Made by a program: the position numbers and the translations under genes | Assembly: GCF_001421165.1 (NCBI RefSeq) | Contig: NZ_LMKB01000001.1 | Span: 49,325-113,324 of the forward strand | Source of the DNA: Frigoribacterium sp. Leaf8 | GTDB taxonomy: Bacteria; Actinomycetota; Actinomycetes; Actinomycetales; Microbacteriaceae | Direction: 5' to 3' | DNA: 64,000 nt | In this document: positions 19,215 to 27,523 of the stretch, in pieces | Layout of the letters: the number at the start of each line of letters is the position of its first letter | Position numbering within the stretch: position 1 is the first letter of the stretch | Notes under the pieces: generated by a model | The model's database searches: none | What the model was told of the DNA's origin: nothing | What the model saw: only the letters and a program-made list of their open reading frames with translations

Positions 19215-19257
19215 GCTTCACGAGTAAAGTGATGCGCAGATCATTCACCCGTGAAGC
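19215..19257. promoter_or_regulatory. Candidate MarR operator between marR and FUSC gene
   Basis: GCTTCACG (19215-19222) is mirrored by CGTGAAGC (19250-19257). The inner part continues as an imperfect match (GTAAAGTGAT against ATCATTCAC). TAAAGT (19225-19230) could be the -10 for the FUSC gene, and the marR -10 lies just outside. A repressor bound here would block both. Confidence 0.6.
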
Positions 19258-19302
19258 AGTTCGACGACGAGCGCCCACGCCGCGCCGACCAGAGGACCGC
19301 CC

Positions 19303-20376
19303 ATCACGACCACGACCTCCCCCCACCGCCTGCTGCCGCACCCGCGCGACCTGGTCCGCTTCGGCCCGCACGACGGCGCCCACCGACCGGCAGCCCGCGT
19401 CGCCGCGTCCGTCCTGGCACCGATGGTCGTGCTGGCGCTGATCGGCCGCGTGGAGTGGACGCCCTACGCGGTGTTCGGGGCCTTCGCCTCGGCTTTCGGC
19501 CGGGGGCTGCCCCGCTTCCAGCGGCTCGAGATGCAGCTCGAGGCCGGGCTCGTCCTCGTCGCCTGCGTGGTGCTCGGCACCGCGCTGGCCGCCTCGACGG
19601 CCCCGGTCTGGCTGCTCGTCGTCACGATCGGCGTCGTGGCCGGCATCACCTCGGCCCTCTCCGACCTGCGCCGCTGGAGCCCGCCCGGGCCGCTCTTCTT
19701 CGTCTTCGGCCTGGGCGTCACCGCGTTCGTGCCCGCGACCGGGTCGACCGTCGCCGTCGCGGCCGTGGTCGCCCCGGCGAGCCTCGCCCTCGCCCTGCTC
19801 GCGTCGCTCGCGGGCGTGCTGCTGCCCGCCGGTCGTCGCGCGCTCGCGACCGTCGGCGGACGCCGATGGAGGCGCGGGCCCCGTCCCCTGGACGGCCGGC
19901 GGACGGTCGTCCACGCCGCCGTCTGCCTGGTCGCCTCGATCGCGGCCGGGCTGATCAGCCTCGGTCTCGGCGTGCAGAGCCCGTACTGGGCCATGGTGTC
20001 GGCCGTGGTGCCCGTGGTGGGGACCGCGACGGCGGGCCAGCTCGTGCGGGCCGGCCACCGCCTCCTCGGCACCCTCGTCGGGGTGGGCCTCGCCGCTCTG
20101 CTGCTGGCGTGGCACCCCGGGGTCGCGGCCCTGATCGTCGCCTTCGGCGTGCTCCAGTTCGCGACCGAGCTGCTGATCGTCCGCAACTACGGGCTCGCGC
20201 TGGTCACCATCACGCCCATGGCGCTCGGCATGCGGGCACTCGGCGGCGCACCCGTCGACGTGGGCGCCCTCGTGGCGGCCCGGACGGCCGACACCGCCAT
20301 CGGGGTGGGCGTGGTGGTCGTCGTGCTCCTCGCGACGCACCGGCTGCGGAGGCCCCGGCCGGAGGCGTCCGTCTGA
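19303..20376 (+). CDS. FUSC-family membrane protein; apparent ATC start
   Basis: A 357-aa protein with two sets of membrane helices in the arrangement of FUSC/aromatic-acid-exporter-like proteins. The family's N-terminal RFGPHDGAHRPA is present but lies upstream of the first ATG (19423). In this frame no ATG, GTG or TTG occurs between the in-frame stop at 19252 and 19423. ATC at 19303 is preceded by AGAGGA with a 6-nt spacer and followed by TTTTSPHRLLPHPRDL, exactly where the start should be. Either ATC initiates, or it is a mutated ATG. Probably regulated by the divergent MarR. Confidence 0.8.
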   Translation: MTTTTSPHRLLPHPRDLVRFGPHDGAHRPAARVAASVLAPMVVLALIGRVEWTPYAVFGAFASAFGRGLPRFQRLEMQLEAGLVLVACVVLGTALAASTAPVWLLVVTIGVVAGITSALSDLRRWSPPGPLFFVFGLGVTAFVPATGSTVAVAAVVAPASLALALLASLAGVLLPAGRRALATVGGRRWRRGPRPLDGRRTVVHAAVCLVASIAAGLISLGLGVQSPYWAMVSAVVPVVGTATAGQLVRAGHRLLGTLVGVGLAALLLAWHPGVAALIVAFGVLQFATELLIVRNYGLALVTITPMALGMRALGGAPVDVGALVAARTADTAIGVGVVVVVLLATHRLRRPRPEASV

Positions 20377-20407
20377 CCCGAGGGGCCGGGTGGCCCCGGC
20401 CGAGCGG

Positions 20408-20653
20408 TCAGGCCTGGCGCGCCCTCGCCCGGCGGCCGTCCTTGCTCCACCAGATGAGGTCGGCGACGCCCTGCGCGACCAGCAGCACGGCGACGATCAG
20501 GATGATGACGGTGATCGCCTGGACCGGCACCCCCGAGGCGATGTTGAGCACCTGCACGACGAGGCCGAACAGGCCGATCAGCACCTCGAACACGGCGGGC
20601 ACCACGGCACCCGTCTTCGTCAGGGTGAACCAGGGTCGCCGCAGGTCGCTCAT
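20408..20653 (-). CDS. Two-helix membrane protein, homologous to its divergent neighbour
   Basis: An 81-aa protein with two membrane segments (about 14-38 and 45-68) and the C-terminal signature ADLIWWSKDGRR. The ATG at 20653 follows TACCCT by 7 nt (leaderless pattern). The protein at 20718-20999 carries the near-identical ending ADLVWWTRDDRR and an LTK-G element at the N-terminus, so the two look like diverged duplicates facing apart. Function unknown. Confidence 0.75.
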   Translation of the reverse strand: MSDLRRPWFTLTKTGAVVPAVFEVLIGLFGLVVQVLNIASGVPVQAITVIILIVAVLLVAQGVADLIWWSKDGRRARARQA

Positions 20654-20717
20654 GCACCCGAGGGTACAAGGTGCGCGGGCTACGATCGCCGGGACCCCGA
20701 TCCGCCGAGGAGGCACC

Positions 20718-20999
20718 GTGCGACGACGCGACGTCCACGTCGATCCCGACGTGCCGAACTGGCTGCTGACCAAACGCGGCGGCCTCGCCCTGCCCCTCGT
20801 CACGTCGTTCTGCGCGCTCGTCGTGATCGCGAGCATCGTCGCCGCCCTGACGGTCGGCGGCGGCCACGTCACCGTCGTCACCGTCGTCGTCGTCGCCGCC
20901 GGCCTGGGTGCCGTCACCTGGGCGGTGGCCGACCTCGTCTGGTGGACGCGCGACGACCGCCGCCGCATCGTCCGGCTGCCCCGCGACCCCGGGGCCTGA
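20718..20999 (+). CDS. Two-helix membrane protein, homologous to its divergent neighbour
   Basis: A 93-aa protein with two membrane helices (about 23-46 and 50-72) and the ending ADLVWWTRDDRRR. The start is GTG at 20718 with GAGGAGG 5 nt upstream, and a TACGAT box lies about 30 nt upstream. It is the divergent partner of the 81-aa protein. It ends 80 nt before the ole promoter box. Function unknown. Confidence 0.78.
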   Translation: MRRRDVHVDPDVPNWLLTKRGGLALPLVTSFCALVVIASIVAALTVGGGHVTVVTVVVVAAGLGAVTWAVADLVWWTRDDRRRIVRLPRDPGA

Positions 21000-21078
21000 C
21001 GCCGGAACCCCCGGTCACATGCCGTTCAGGGCATGGACGTGCCCCGTCAACCTGGCAACCACCCAGCGTGCGCCGCCG

Positions 21079-21084
21079 TAAACT
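21079..21084 (+). promoter_or_regulatory. Candidate -10 box of the ole operon
   Basis: TAAACT in otherwise GC-rich DNA. A start about 7 nt downstream would give a 5' leader of roughly 90 nt before the oleA TTG. No clear -35 is visible. Confidence 0.5.
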
Positions 21085-21182
21085 GACTGATGCACCGGAC
21101 CGGTGCCCACGACGTTCGGCTCCGCTCGCGACCCCGCGCGCGCGTGCAGCCCCACCCCGCCACAACTCGACAGGGAGTTCCG

Positions 21183-22205
21183 TTGAACGGAAACGCTACG
21201 ACCCGGCACAGCAACGTCGCGTTGCTGTCGGTCACCAGCACCATGGCCGACCGGGTCACCACCTCCGAGAGCATCGACGAGAAGCTCGGCCCCGTGCTCA
21301 AGCGCCTCAAGCTGCCCACGGGCCTGCTGCAGCGCGTCGCCGGCGTGTACGAGCGCCGCAACTGGAGCACCGAGCAGAGCTTCGACGCGGCGGCGATCGA
21401 CGCCGGCAAGCGGGCGCTGGCCGAGGCCGGCATCCGCCCCGACCAGGTCGGCCTGCTGATCAACACGTCGGTCACGCGCCCCCACCTCGAGCCCTCGGTC
21501 GCCGTGCGCCTGCACCACGGCCTCGGCCTGCCCTCGTCGGCCACGAACTTCGACATCGCCAACGCCTGCCTCGGCTTCGTCAACGGCATGACCCTCGCAG
21601 CCCAGCTGATCGACGCGGGTCAGATCGACTACGCCGTCATCATCGACGGCGAGGACGCCGACGACGTCCAGGTCAACACGATCGATCGCCTCCTCACCAA
21701 GGGCTACGGCCGCGACGACTTCATGAGCGAGTTCGCCAGCCTCACCCTGGGCTCCGGGGCCGCCGCCGCCGTCATCGGCCGTGCCGACCTCCACCCCGAG
21801 GGCCACCGCATCGTCGGCGGCGTCACCCGCGCCGCCACCGAGAACTACGACCTCTGCGTCGGCAGCGTCGACGGCATGTTCACCGACGCCAAGGCCCTGC
21901 TCAAGCGCGGCATGGAACTCGTCGTCTCGGCCTGGAAAGAGGCCAAGCGCGACTGGAACTGGCAGCGCATGGACCGCTACATCATGCATCAGGTCAGCGA
22001 CGTGCACACGGGTGCCTTCGTCAAGGCCGCCGGCATCGACAAGAAGCTCGTCCCGCTCACCTACCCGACCCTCGGCAACGTGGGCCCGGCGTCGATCCCG
22101 ATCACGCTGGTCGAAGAGAGCAAAACCCTCAGCAAGGGCGACCGCGTCCTGTTGATGGGCGTCGGCTCGGGCATCAACACCGCGATGATGGAGCTCGCCT
22201 GGTGA
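21183..22205 (+). CDS. oleA: OleA, head-to-head acyl-CoA condensing enzyme
   Basis: A 340-aa thiolase-fold (KAS III-like) enzyme that joins two fatty acyl-CoAs into a beta-keto acid, the first step of long-chain olefin synthesis. The catalytic triad is visible: C129 (ANACLGF), H269 (YIMHQVS) and N299 (TLGNVGP). The spacing agrees with characterised OleA. The start is TTG at 21183 with AGGGAG upstream. It is the first of three genes joined by 4-nt GTGA overlaps. Confidence 0.94.
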   Translation: MNGNATTRHSNVALLSVTSTMADRVTTSESIDEKLGPVLKRLKLPTGLLQRVAGVYERRNWSTEQSFDAAAIDAGKRALAEAGIRPDQVGLLINTSVTRPHLEPSVAVRLHHGLGLPSSATNFDIANACLGFVNGMTLAAQLIDAGQIDYAVIIDGEDADDVQVNTIDRLLTKGYGRDDFMSEFASLTLGSGAAAAVIGRADLHPEGHRIVGGVTRAATENYDLCVGSVDGMFTDAKALLKRGMELVVSAWKEAKRDWNWQRMDRYIMHQVSDVHTGAFVKAAGIDKKLVPLTYPTLGNVGPASIPITLVEESKTLSKGDRVLLMGVGSGINTAMMELAW

Positions 22206-24979
22206 GTCGGCTCCCGCGGTCCGCCTCCGCCACGGCGCCGGCGTCACGTCCCCCCGCGGGTCTCGACGGGCTCGACCCGTCGTGGTCGCGTCTCGTCGAC
22301 GTGCCGTACGGGCTCGGCGCACACCGCGCCTCCCGCACCTGGCACGTCCTCGACAACGCCGAGGCGCTGGCCGAGGTCGGCGCCGAACCGGTCGGCACCA
22401 TCCTCTGCGTGCACGGCAACCCGACCTGGTCGTACCTCTGGCGCCGCCTCGTCGCCCGCACGGTCGAGACGGCCGTCGCCGGGGGGCCCGCGTGGCGCGT
22501 CGTCGCGGTCGACCAGCTCGACATGGGCTTCTCCGAGCGCACGGGCTCGCCGCAGACGCTGGCCCGCCGCGTCGCCGACCTGGGCGACCTCACCGACGCC
22601 CTCGAGGTCACCGGGCCCGTCGTCACCCTCGGCCACGACTGGGGCGGCGTCGTCTCGATGGGCTGGGCGGTCGACCACCCCGACCAACTGGCCGGGCTCA
22701 TGCTGCTCAACACCGCGATCCACCAGCCCGAGGGCGAGAAGATCCCCCCTCCCCTGCGCCTCACCCTCGCCCGCGGCGTGCTGGGCCGGGCGACCGTCGG
22801 CACCACCGGGTTCCTCGACGTGACCCTCGGCCTCGCCCACCCGCCGCTCTCGCCCGAGGTGAAGGCCGGCTTCCGCGCTCCGTACCGCCAGGCCGACCGC
22901 CGCGGCGGCATCGGTGGCTTCGTGGCCGACATCCCGGTCGACGACGGGCACGTCAGCAGCCCCGAGCTCGACCGCATCGCCGAGGGCCTGCGCGCACTCA
23001 CCGTGCCGGCCCTGATGCTCTGGGGCCCGCGCGATCCGATCTTCTCCGACCGGTACCTCGACGACCTGGTCGGCCGCCTGCCGCACGCCGACGTGCACCG
23101 TTTCGAGGGTGCGGGCCACCTCGTCGCCGAGGACGTCGACTACGCCGGAGCCGTGCTCACCTGGCTGGGCGACCGGCTGCCCGGCGGGACGGCCGCCGTC
23201 GACGCCCCGGCCCGAGCCGCCACCGAGGCCCGAGTCGCCGCCCCGGTCGGAACCGAGGAGGCGCGGGTCGCCTCCCCGCAGGACCGCCCGCTCTGGTCGT
23301 ACCTGGACTCCCTGGCCGACAGCCCGGCCACCGCGCTCGTCGAGATGGCACCCGCGGGTGCCGACGGCCCGCGTTCGATCAGCTGGAGCCTGCTCGCCCG
23401 GCGCGTCCACGAGATCGCGCTCGGTCTGCGGAAGCACGGCGTGCGCCCCGGCGACCGCGTCTCGCTGCTCGTCCAGCCCGGTGCCGACCTGACCGCGGTG
23501 CTCTACGCCTGCGTCCGCCTCGGTGCCGTCGTGGTCGTGGCCGACGCCGGTCTCGGCGTGCGCGGCCTGACCCGCGCCGTCCGCGGCGCGTGGCCCGACC
23601 ACGTGATCGGGCAGCTCCCGGGGCTCACGGCGGCCACCGCCCTCGGTTGGCCGGGCCGCAAGATCTCGACGACGACGCTGTCGCCGGTCGCCGCCCGGGC
23701 ACTCGGCGTCGAGGCCTCGCTGCCCGAGATCGCCGCCCTCGGCCGCCGCGCCCACGGTGCCCTCGCCGAGCTGCCCGACGCCCCCACGGCCGACGCCGAG
23801 GCCGCCATCCTGTTCACCTCGGGCTCGACCGGCCCCGCGAAGGGCGTCGTCTACCGGCACGGCCAGCTGACGGCCCTGCGCGACGCCCTGGCCGAGCAGT
23901 ACGACGTCGGTCCGGGCACGGGCCTGGTGGCCGGCTTCGCCCCGTTCGCCCTGCTGGGCCCCGCCCTCGGGGCGACGAGCGTCACCCCCGACATGGACGT
24001 CACGAAGCCGCGCACCCTCACCGCCCGGTCCGTCGCGGCCGCCACGGCGGCGGTGGACGCCACCGTGGTGTTCCTCTCCCCCGCCGCGCTCGCCAACGTC
24101 GTCGCGACGTCGGACGACCTCGACGACGCGGACCACCGCGCGCTGGCCGGCGTCGAGACCTTCCTGTCGGCGGGCGCGCCCGTCTCCGAGGCGCTGCTGG
24201 CGGCGGCCGGCGACCTCATGCCGAACGCGACGCCCCACACGCCATACGGCATGACCGAGGGCCTGCTGATGACCGACGTCACGCTCGAGGGCGTGCGCTC
24301 CGCGGCCGCCGACCGTGGGGCAGCCGTCGCCGCGGGTGCGCCCGACGCCGGCGGGGTCTGCGTCGGGCTGCCCGGCGCGACCACGACGGTGCGGATCGCT
24401 CCCCTCGACGACGGGGGCCGCGCCTCCTCGGCGTTCACCGACGCCCCCGGCGTCACGGGCGAGATCGTCGTCTCGGCGCCCCACGTCGAGGACCACTACG
24501 ACCGTCTCTGGCTGACGCACCGCCTCAGCCGCCTGGGCTCGACCGCCGAGACCCGCTGGCACCGCACCGGCGACGTCGGGCACCTCGACGCGCAGGGTCG
24601 ACTCTGGGTCGAGGGCCGCCTGCCCCACGTGATCACGACGTCGACGGGCGTGCTGACGCCGGTGGCATCCGAACAGGCCGTGGAGGCGCGGGCCGCCATC
24701 GCGCGCGCCGCCGTCGTCGGCGTCGGTCCGGCCGGCACGCAGCAGGTCGTCGTCGTGGCCGAGACCGTCCCCCCGGCTCGTCGCCCGGGGCTGGCGTCCG
24801 CGGCCCTGGCGGCCTCGGTCCGCTCGGCCGTCCGGTCGGCGTCGGGTCGACCCGTGGCCGCGGTGCTCGTCGTGCCGCAGCTGCCGACCGACGTGCGGCA
24901 CAACAGCAAGATCGACCGCACGGGCCTGGCCGCGTGGGCGACGTCCGTGCTGTCCGGCGGCCGGATGCGTCGCCCGTGA
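22202..24979 (+). CDS. oleBC: OleBC fusion: beta-lactone decarboxylase + beta-lactone synthetase
   Basis: A 925-aa fusion. Residues 1-320 are the alpha/beta hydrolase OleB, with HGNPTW (71-76) and nucleophile D146 (GHDWGG), which releases CO2 from the beta-lactone. Residues about 360-925 are OleC, an AMP-ligase-like enzyme making the beta-lactone, with the ATP loop FTSGSTGPAKG near 538 and YGMTEG near 680. The Ala/Glu-rich linker (about 325-355) carries the exact 11-mer at 23256 and a degenerate copy before it (EARVAAP, EEARVASP). Start GTG at 22202. OleBC fusions are typical of actinobacterial ole clusters. Confidence 0.93.
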   Translation: MSRLPRSASATAPASRPPAGLDGLDPSWSRLVDVPYGLGAHRASRTWHVLDNAEALAEVGAEPVGTILCVHGNPTWSYLWRRLVARTVETAVAGGPAWRVVAVDQLDMGFSERTGSPQTLARRVADLGDLTDALEVTGPVVTLGHDWGGVVSMGWAVDHPDQLAGLMLLNTAIHQPEGEKIPPPLRLTLARGVLGRATVGTTGFLDVTLGLAHPPLSPEVKAGFRAPYRQADRRGGIGGFVADIPVDDGHVSSPELDRIAEGLRALTVPALMLWGPRDPIFSDRYLDDLVGRLPHADVHRFEGAGHLVAEDVDYAGAVLTWLGDRLPGGTAAVDAPARAATEARVAAPVGTEEARVASPQDRPLWSYLDSLADSPATALVEMAPAGADGPRSISWSLLARRVHEIALGLRKHGVRPGDRVSLLVQPGADLTAVLYACVRLGAVVVVADAGLGVRGLTRAVRGAWPDHVIGQLPGLTAATALGWPGRKISTTTLSPVAARALGVEASLPEIAALGRRAHGALAELPDAPTADAEAAILFTSGSTGPAKGVVYRHGQLTALRDALAEQYDVGPGTGLVAGFAPFALLGPALGATSVTPDMDVTKPRTLTARSVAAATAAVDATVVFLSPAALANVVATSDDLDDADHRALAGVETFLSAGAPVSEALLAAAGDLMPNATPHTPYGMTEGLLMTDVTLEGVRSAAADRGAAVAAGAPDAGGVCVGLPGATTTVRIAPLDDGGRASSAFTDAPGVTGEIVVSAPHVEDHYDRLWLTHRLSRLGSTAETRWHRTGDVGHLDAQGRLWVEGRLPHVITTSTGVLTPVASEQAVEARAAIARAAVVGVGPAGTQQVVVVAETVPPARRPGLASAALAASVRSAVRSASGRPVAAVLVVPQLPTDVRHNSKIDRTGLAAWATSVLSGGRMRRP

Positions 24980-25959
24980 GGGTGCTGGTCACCGGCGCGA
25001 GCGGCCTGCTCGGCGGTGCCGTCGCCCGCGCCGTCACCGACGCCGGACACGATGTCACGACCTTCCAGCGTCGGCCCTCCGGCGTGCCCGGTGCCCGCGA
25101 CGTGCTCGGGTCGATGACGAACCCGCGGGCCGTCGCCGCCGCCGTCCGCGACCAGGACGCCGTCGTCCACCTCGCGGCCAAGGTGTCGCTCACCGGTGAA
25201 CCGGCCGAGTTCGAAGCCGTCAACGTCGGGGGCACGCGCTCCCTGATCGAGGCGATGCGCGCCTCCTCGGTGCCCCGGCTGGTCTTCGTCTCGTCGCCGT
25301 CCGTGGCGCACGCCGGGTCGTCCATCGTCGGTGACGACGCCCTGCCCGCCTCGCCCGGACACGCCCGAGGCGACTACGCCCGCACCAAGGCCGCGGCCGA
25401 GCGGGTCGCCCTCGGGGCCGCCGACGCCGACCTGCGCGTGGTGGCCGTCCGCCCCCACCTCGTCTGGGGACCGGGCGACACGCAGCTCGTCGAGCGGATC
25501 GTCGACCGTGCGCGCTCCGGCCGCCTGCCGCTGCTCGACCACGGCGCCGCCCTGATCGACTCCACCTACGTGGACAACGCGGCGTCCGGCATCGCCGCCG
25601 CGCTCGCACGCGTCGACGAGGTCAGCGGCGAGTCGTACGTGATCAGCAACGGCGAGCCCCGCACCGTCGCCGACCTGATGGCCGGCATCTGCGCGGCCGC
25701 CGGGGTGCCCGCGCCTCGCCTGCGGGTGCCGGCCGGGATCGCCCGCGCCGCGGGGTCGCTGGTCGAGCGCGTCTGGGCCGTGCGGCCGGGCACCGACGAA
25801 CCACCCATGACGAGGTTCCTCGCCGAGCAGCTGTCCACGGCGCACTGGTTCGACCAGCGGCGCACCCAGCGCGACCTGCGGTGGACACCGGCCGTGACCG
25901 TCGACGAGGGCCTGAGTCGTCTCGCCGCCTGGTACGCCGCCGGGCAGCCCGCCGTCTGA
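24976..25959 (+). CDS. oleD: OleD, NADPH-dependent 2-alkyl-3-ketoacid reductase
   Basis: A 327-aa extended short-chain dehydrogenase. It has nucleotide loop GASGLLGG at residues 6-13, catalytic YARTK near 135, and a C-terminal substrate half. It reduces the OleA beta-keto acid to the beta-hydroxy acid used by OleC. The start is GTG at 24976, overlapping oleBC by 4 nt. With OleA and OleBC this completes the pathway to long-chain internal alkenes. Confidence 0.93.
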   Translation: MRVLVTGASGLLGGAVARAVTDAGHDVTTFQRRPSGVPGARDVLGSMTNPRAVAAAVRDQDAVVHLAAKVSLTGEPAEFEAVNVGGTRSLIEAMRASSVPRLVFVSSPSVAHAGSSIVGDDALPASPGHARGDYARTKAAAERVALGAADADLRVVAVRPHLVWGPGDTQLVERIVDRARSGRLPLLDHGAALIDSTYVDNAASGIAAALARVDEVSGESYVISNGEPRTVADLMAGICAAAGVPAPRLRVPAGIARAAGSLVERVWAVRPGTDEPPMTRFLAEQLSTAHWFDQRRTQRDLRWTPAVTVDEGLSRLAAWYAAGQPAV

Positions 25960-25983
25960 GACCCGCCGCCCGGCCACCCTCGG

Positions 25984-26051
25984 GTCGGCGGGTTCCCGTC
26001 GTGCCCGGCGGGTCGGCGATGACCCGCCAGGGGTGACGGGAGCCCGCCGAC
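25984..26051 (+). terminator. Nested double hairpin after the ole operon
   Basis: An outer 17-bp stem (25984-26000 with 26035-26051, one G-T pair) encloses a perfect inner hairpin, GGCGGGTC/GACCCGCC (26007-26014 with 26021-26028). It is 24 nt past the oleD stop and probably ends the operon. Confidence 0.75.
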
Positions 26052-26193
26052 TCCCCCGGGCGGAGGGAACCAGGGCGAGGCGGCGTCCCCCGTTCTCTGT
26101 GTGAGGGCACATGTCGCTCCGGCGTCGTGCCGCCTACCGTCGCACGGGTACCGGGCAGCTCCGGTGCCCAGGGCTCAACGGAAGGACCATCCC

Positions 26194-27402
26194 ATGAAGG
26201 CAGTCGTCTGGCACGGCATCGGCGACATCCGACTCGACGAGGTCGCCGACCCCACGATCGTCGACCCGACCGATGCGGTCGTCCGCATCACCCGGAGTGC
26301 GATCTGCGGCACCGACCTGCACTTCGTGCGCGGCACGATGGCGCCCATGGCCGAGGGCACGATCCTCGGCCACGAGGCGGTGGGCGTCGTCACCGCGGTC
26401 GGCGACGACGTGCGCGGCTTCAGTGCCGGCGACCGGGTCGTGATCAACTCGACGGTGTCGTGTGGCACCTGCCGCTACTGCCGCCAGGGCCAGACCGCTC
26501 AATGCGACGTGGCGAACCCCAACGGCCCCGACGCCGGCACCTGCTTCTTCGGCGGCCCGGCCTCGACCGGACCGGTGAACGGCCTGCAGGCCGAGCAGGT
26601 GCGCGTCCCGTTCGCGCAGAACACCATGCACCGCCTGCCCGACACGGTCAGCGACGAGCAGGCCATCCTGTTGAGCGACATCTTCCCCACCGGCTGGTTC
26701 GGCGCCGAACTCGCCGGGGTCACCCGCGGCGACGTGGTCGCCGTCTTCGGTGCCGGCGTCGTGGGCCAGTTCGCGATCGCCTCGGCCTTCAAGCAGGGCG
26801 CGAGCCGCGTGATCGTGGTCGACCGTGAGGAGACCCGCCTGGCGCAGGCGCTCGCCCAGAACGCCGAGATCGTGAACTTCGACGAGGAGGACCCGGTCGA
26901 GACCATCAAGCGCCTCACCGGTGGCGCCGGTGTGGACGCCGTCATCGACGCGGTCGGCGTGGACGCCCAGCACGCGAGCCACGGTCCCGCCGCCCCCGAC
27001 CCCGACACGGCCGCCGAGTTCGCCGCCGAGGTCGAGCAGGTCGCCCCCGACGCGAACCCGCAGGGCGACCAGTGGGTGCCCGGCAACGCGCCGACCCAGG
27101 CCCTGCGCTGGGCCGTCGAGGTCGTGGCGAAGTACGGCCGCATCGGAGTCATCGGCGTCTACTCGCCGACCGTGACGTCGTTCCCCTTCGGCGAGGCGAT
27201 GCTGAAGAACCTCACCATCCGCATGGGCAACTGCGACCACCACTCGGTGACCCCGCCGTTGATCGACCTGGTCGCTTCGGGTCAGTTCGACCCCACGGCG
27301 TTCATCACCGAGCACGAGGGCATCGGCTCGGCCATCGAGGCCTACGAGGCGTTCGATCGCCGGGAGCCCGGCTGGACCAAGGTCGAGGTCGTCCCCGGCT
27401 AG
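26194..27402 (+). CDS. Zinc-dependent alcohol dehydrogenase
   Basis: A 402-aa medium-chain dehydrogenase. Catalytic zinc ligands lie in CGTDLHF and GHEAVG, the four structural-zinc cysteines in the CGTCRYCRQGQTAQC region, and the NAD loop in FGAGVVGQ. An insert around residues 260-300 makes it longer than typical ADH and like the formaldehyde-dehydrogenase subgroup. The ATG at 26194 has GGAAGGA upstream. The exact substrate is not inferable. Confidence 0.88.
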   Translation: MKAVVWHGIGDIRLDEVADPTIVDPTDAVVRITRSAICGTDLHFVRGTMAPMAEGTILGHEAVGVVTAVGDDVRGFSAGDRVVINSTVSCGTCRYCRQGQTAQCDVANPNGPDAGTCFFGGPASTGPVNGLQAEQVRVPFAQNTMHRLPDTVSDEQAILLSDIFPTGWFGAELAGVTRGDVVAVFGAGVVGQFAIASAFKQGASRVIVVDREETRLAQALAQNAEIVNFDEEDPVETIKRLTGGAGVDAVIDAVGVDAQHASHGPAAPDPDTAAEFAAEVEQVAPDANPQGDQWVPGNAPTQALRWAVEVVAKYGRIGVIGVYSPTVTSFPFGEAMLKNLTIRMGNCDHHSVTPPLIDLVASGQFDPTAFITEHEGIGSAIEAYEAFDRREPGWTKVEVVPG

Positions 27403-27464
27403 GGCCTCGGGCCGGCTGTTCCCGTCGCTCCCGGCGGGCCATCGCCGGACCGCCGTGGACGACA

Positions 27465-27500
27465 CGAACCCGCCGGTTCCCGAAGGGTCCGGCGGGTTCG
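27465..27500. terminator. Convergent terminator before putA
   Basis: CGAACCCGCCGG/CCGGCGGGTTCG, 12-bp perfect stem with a 12-nt loop. It lies between the zinc dehydrogenase and the oppositely oriented putA. Confidence 0.85.
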
Positions 27501-27523
27501 GGCGTCTGCGTGCGCCAGCGGGG

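Noticed and set aside
19423-20376. ATG at 19423 as the start of the FUSC gene
   Set aside because: It would remove the conserved RFGPHDGAHRPA segment and most of the first membrane region, and it has no ribosome site.
21183-25959. ole genes as fatty acid synthesis (fabH) plus unrelated hydrolase and ligase
   Set aside because: The OleA residue pattern, the hydrolase-ligase fusion, the OleD reductase and the 4-nt overlaps together define the olefin pathway.
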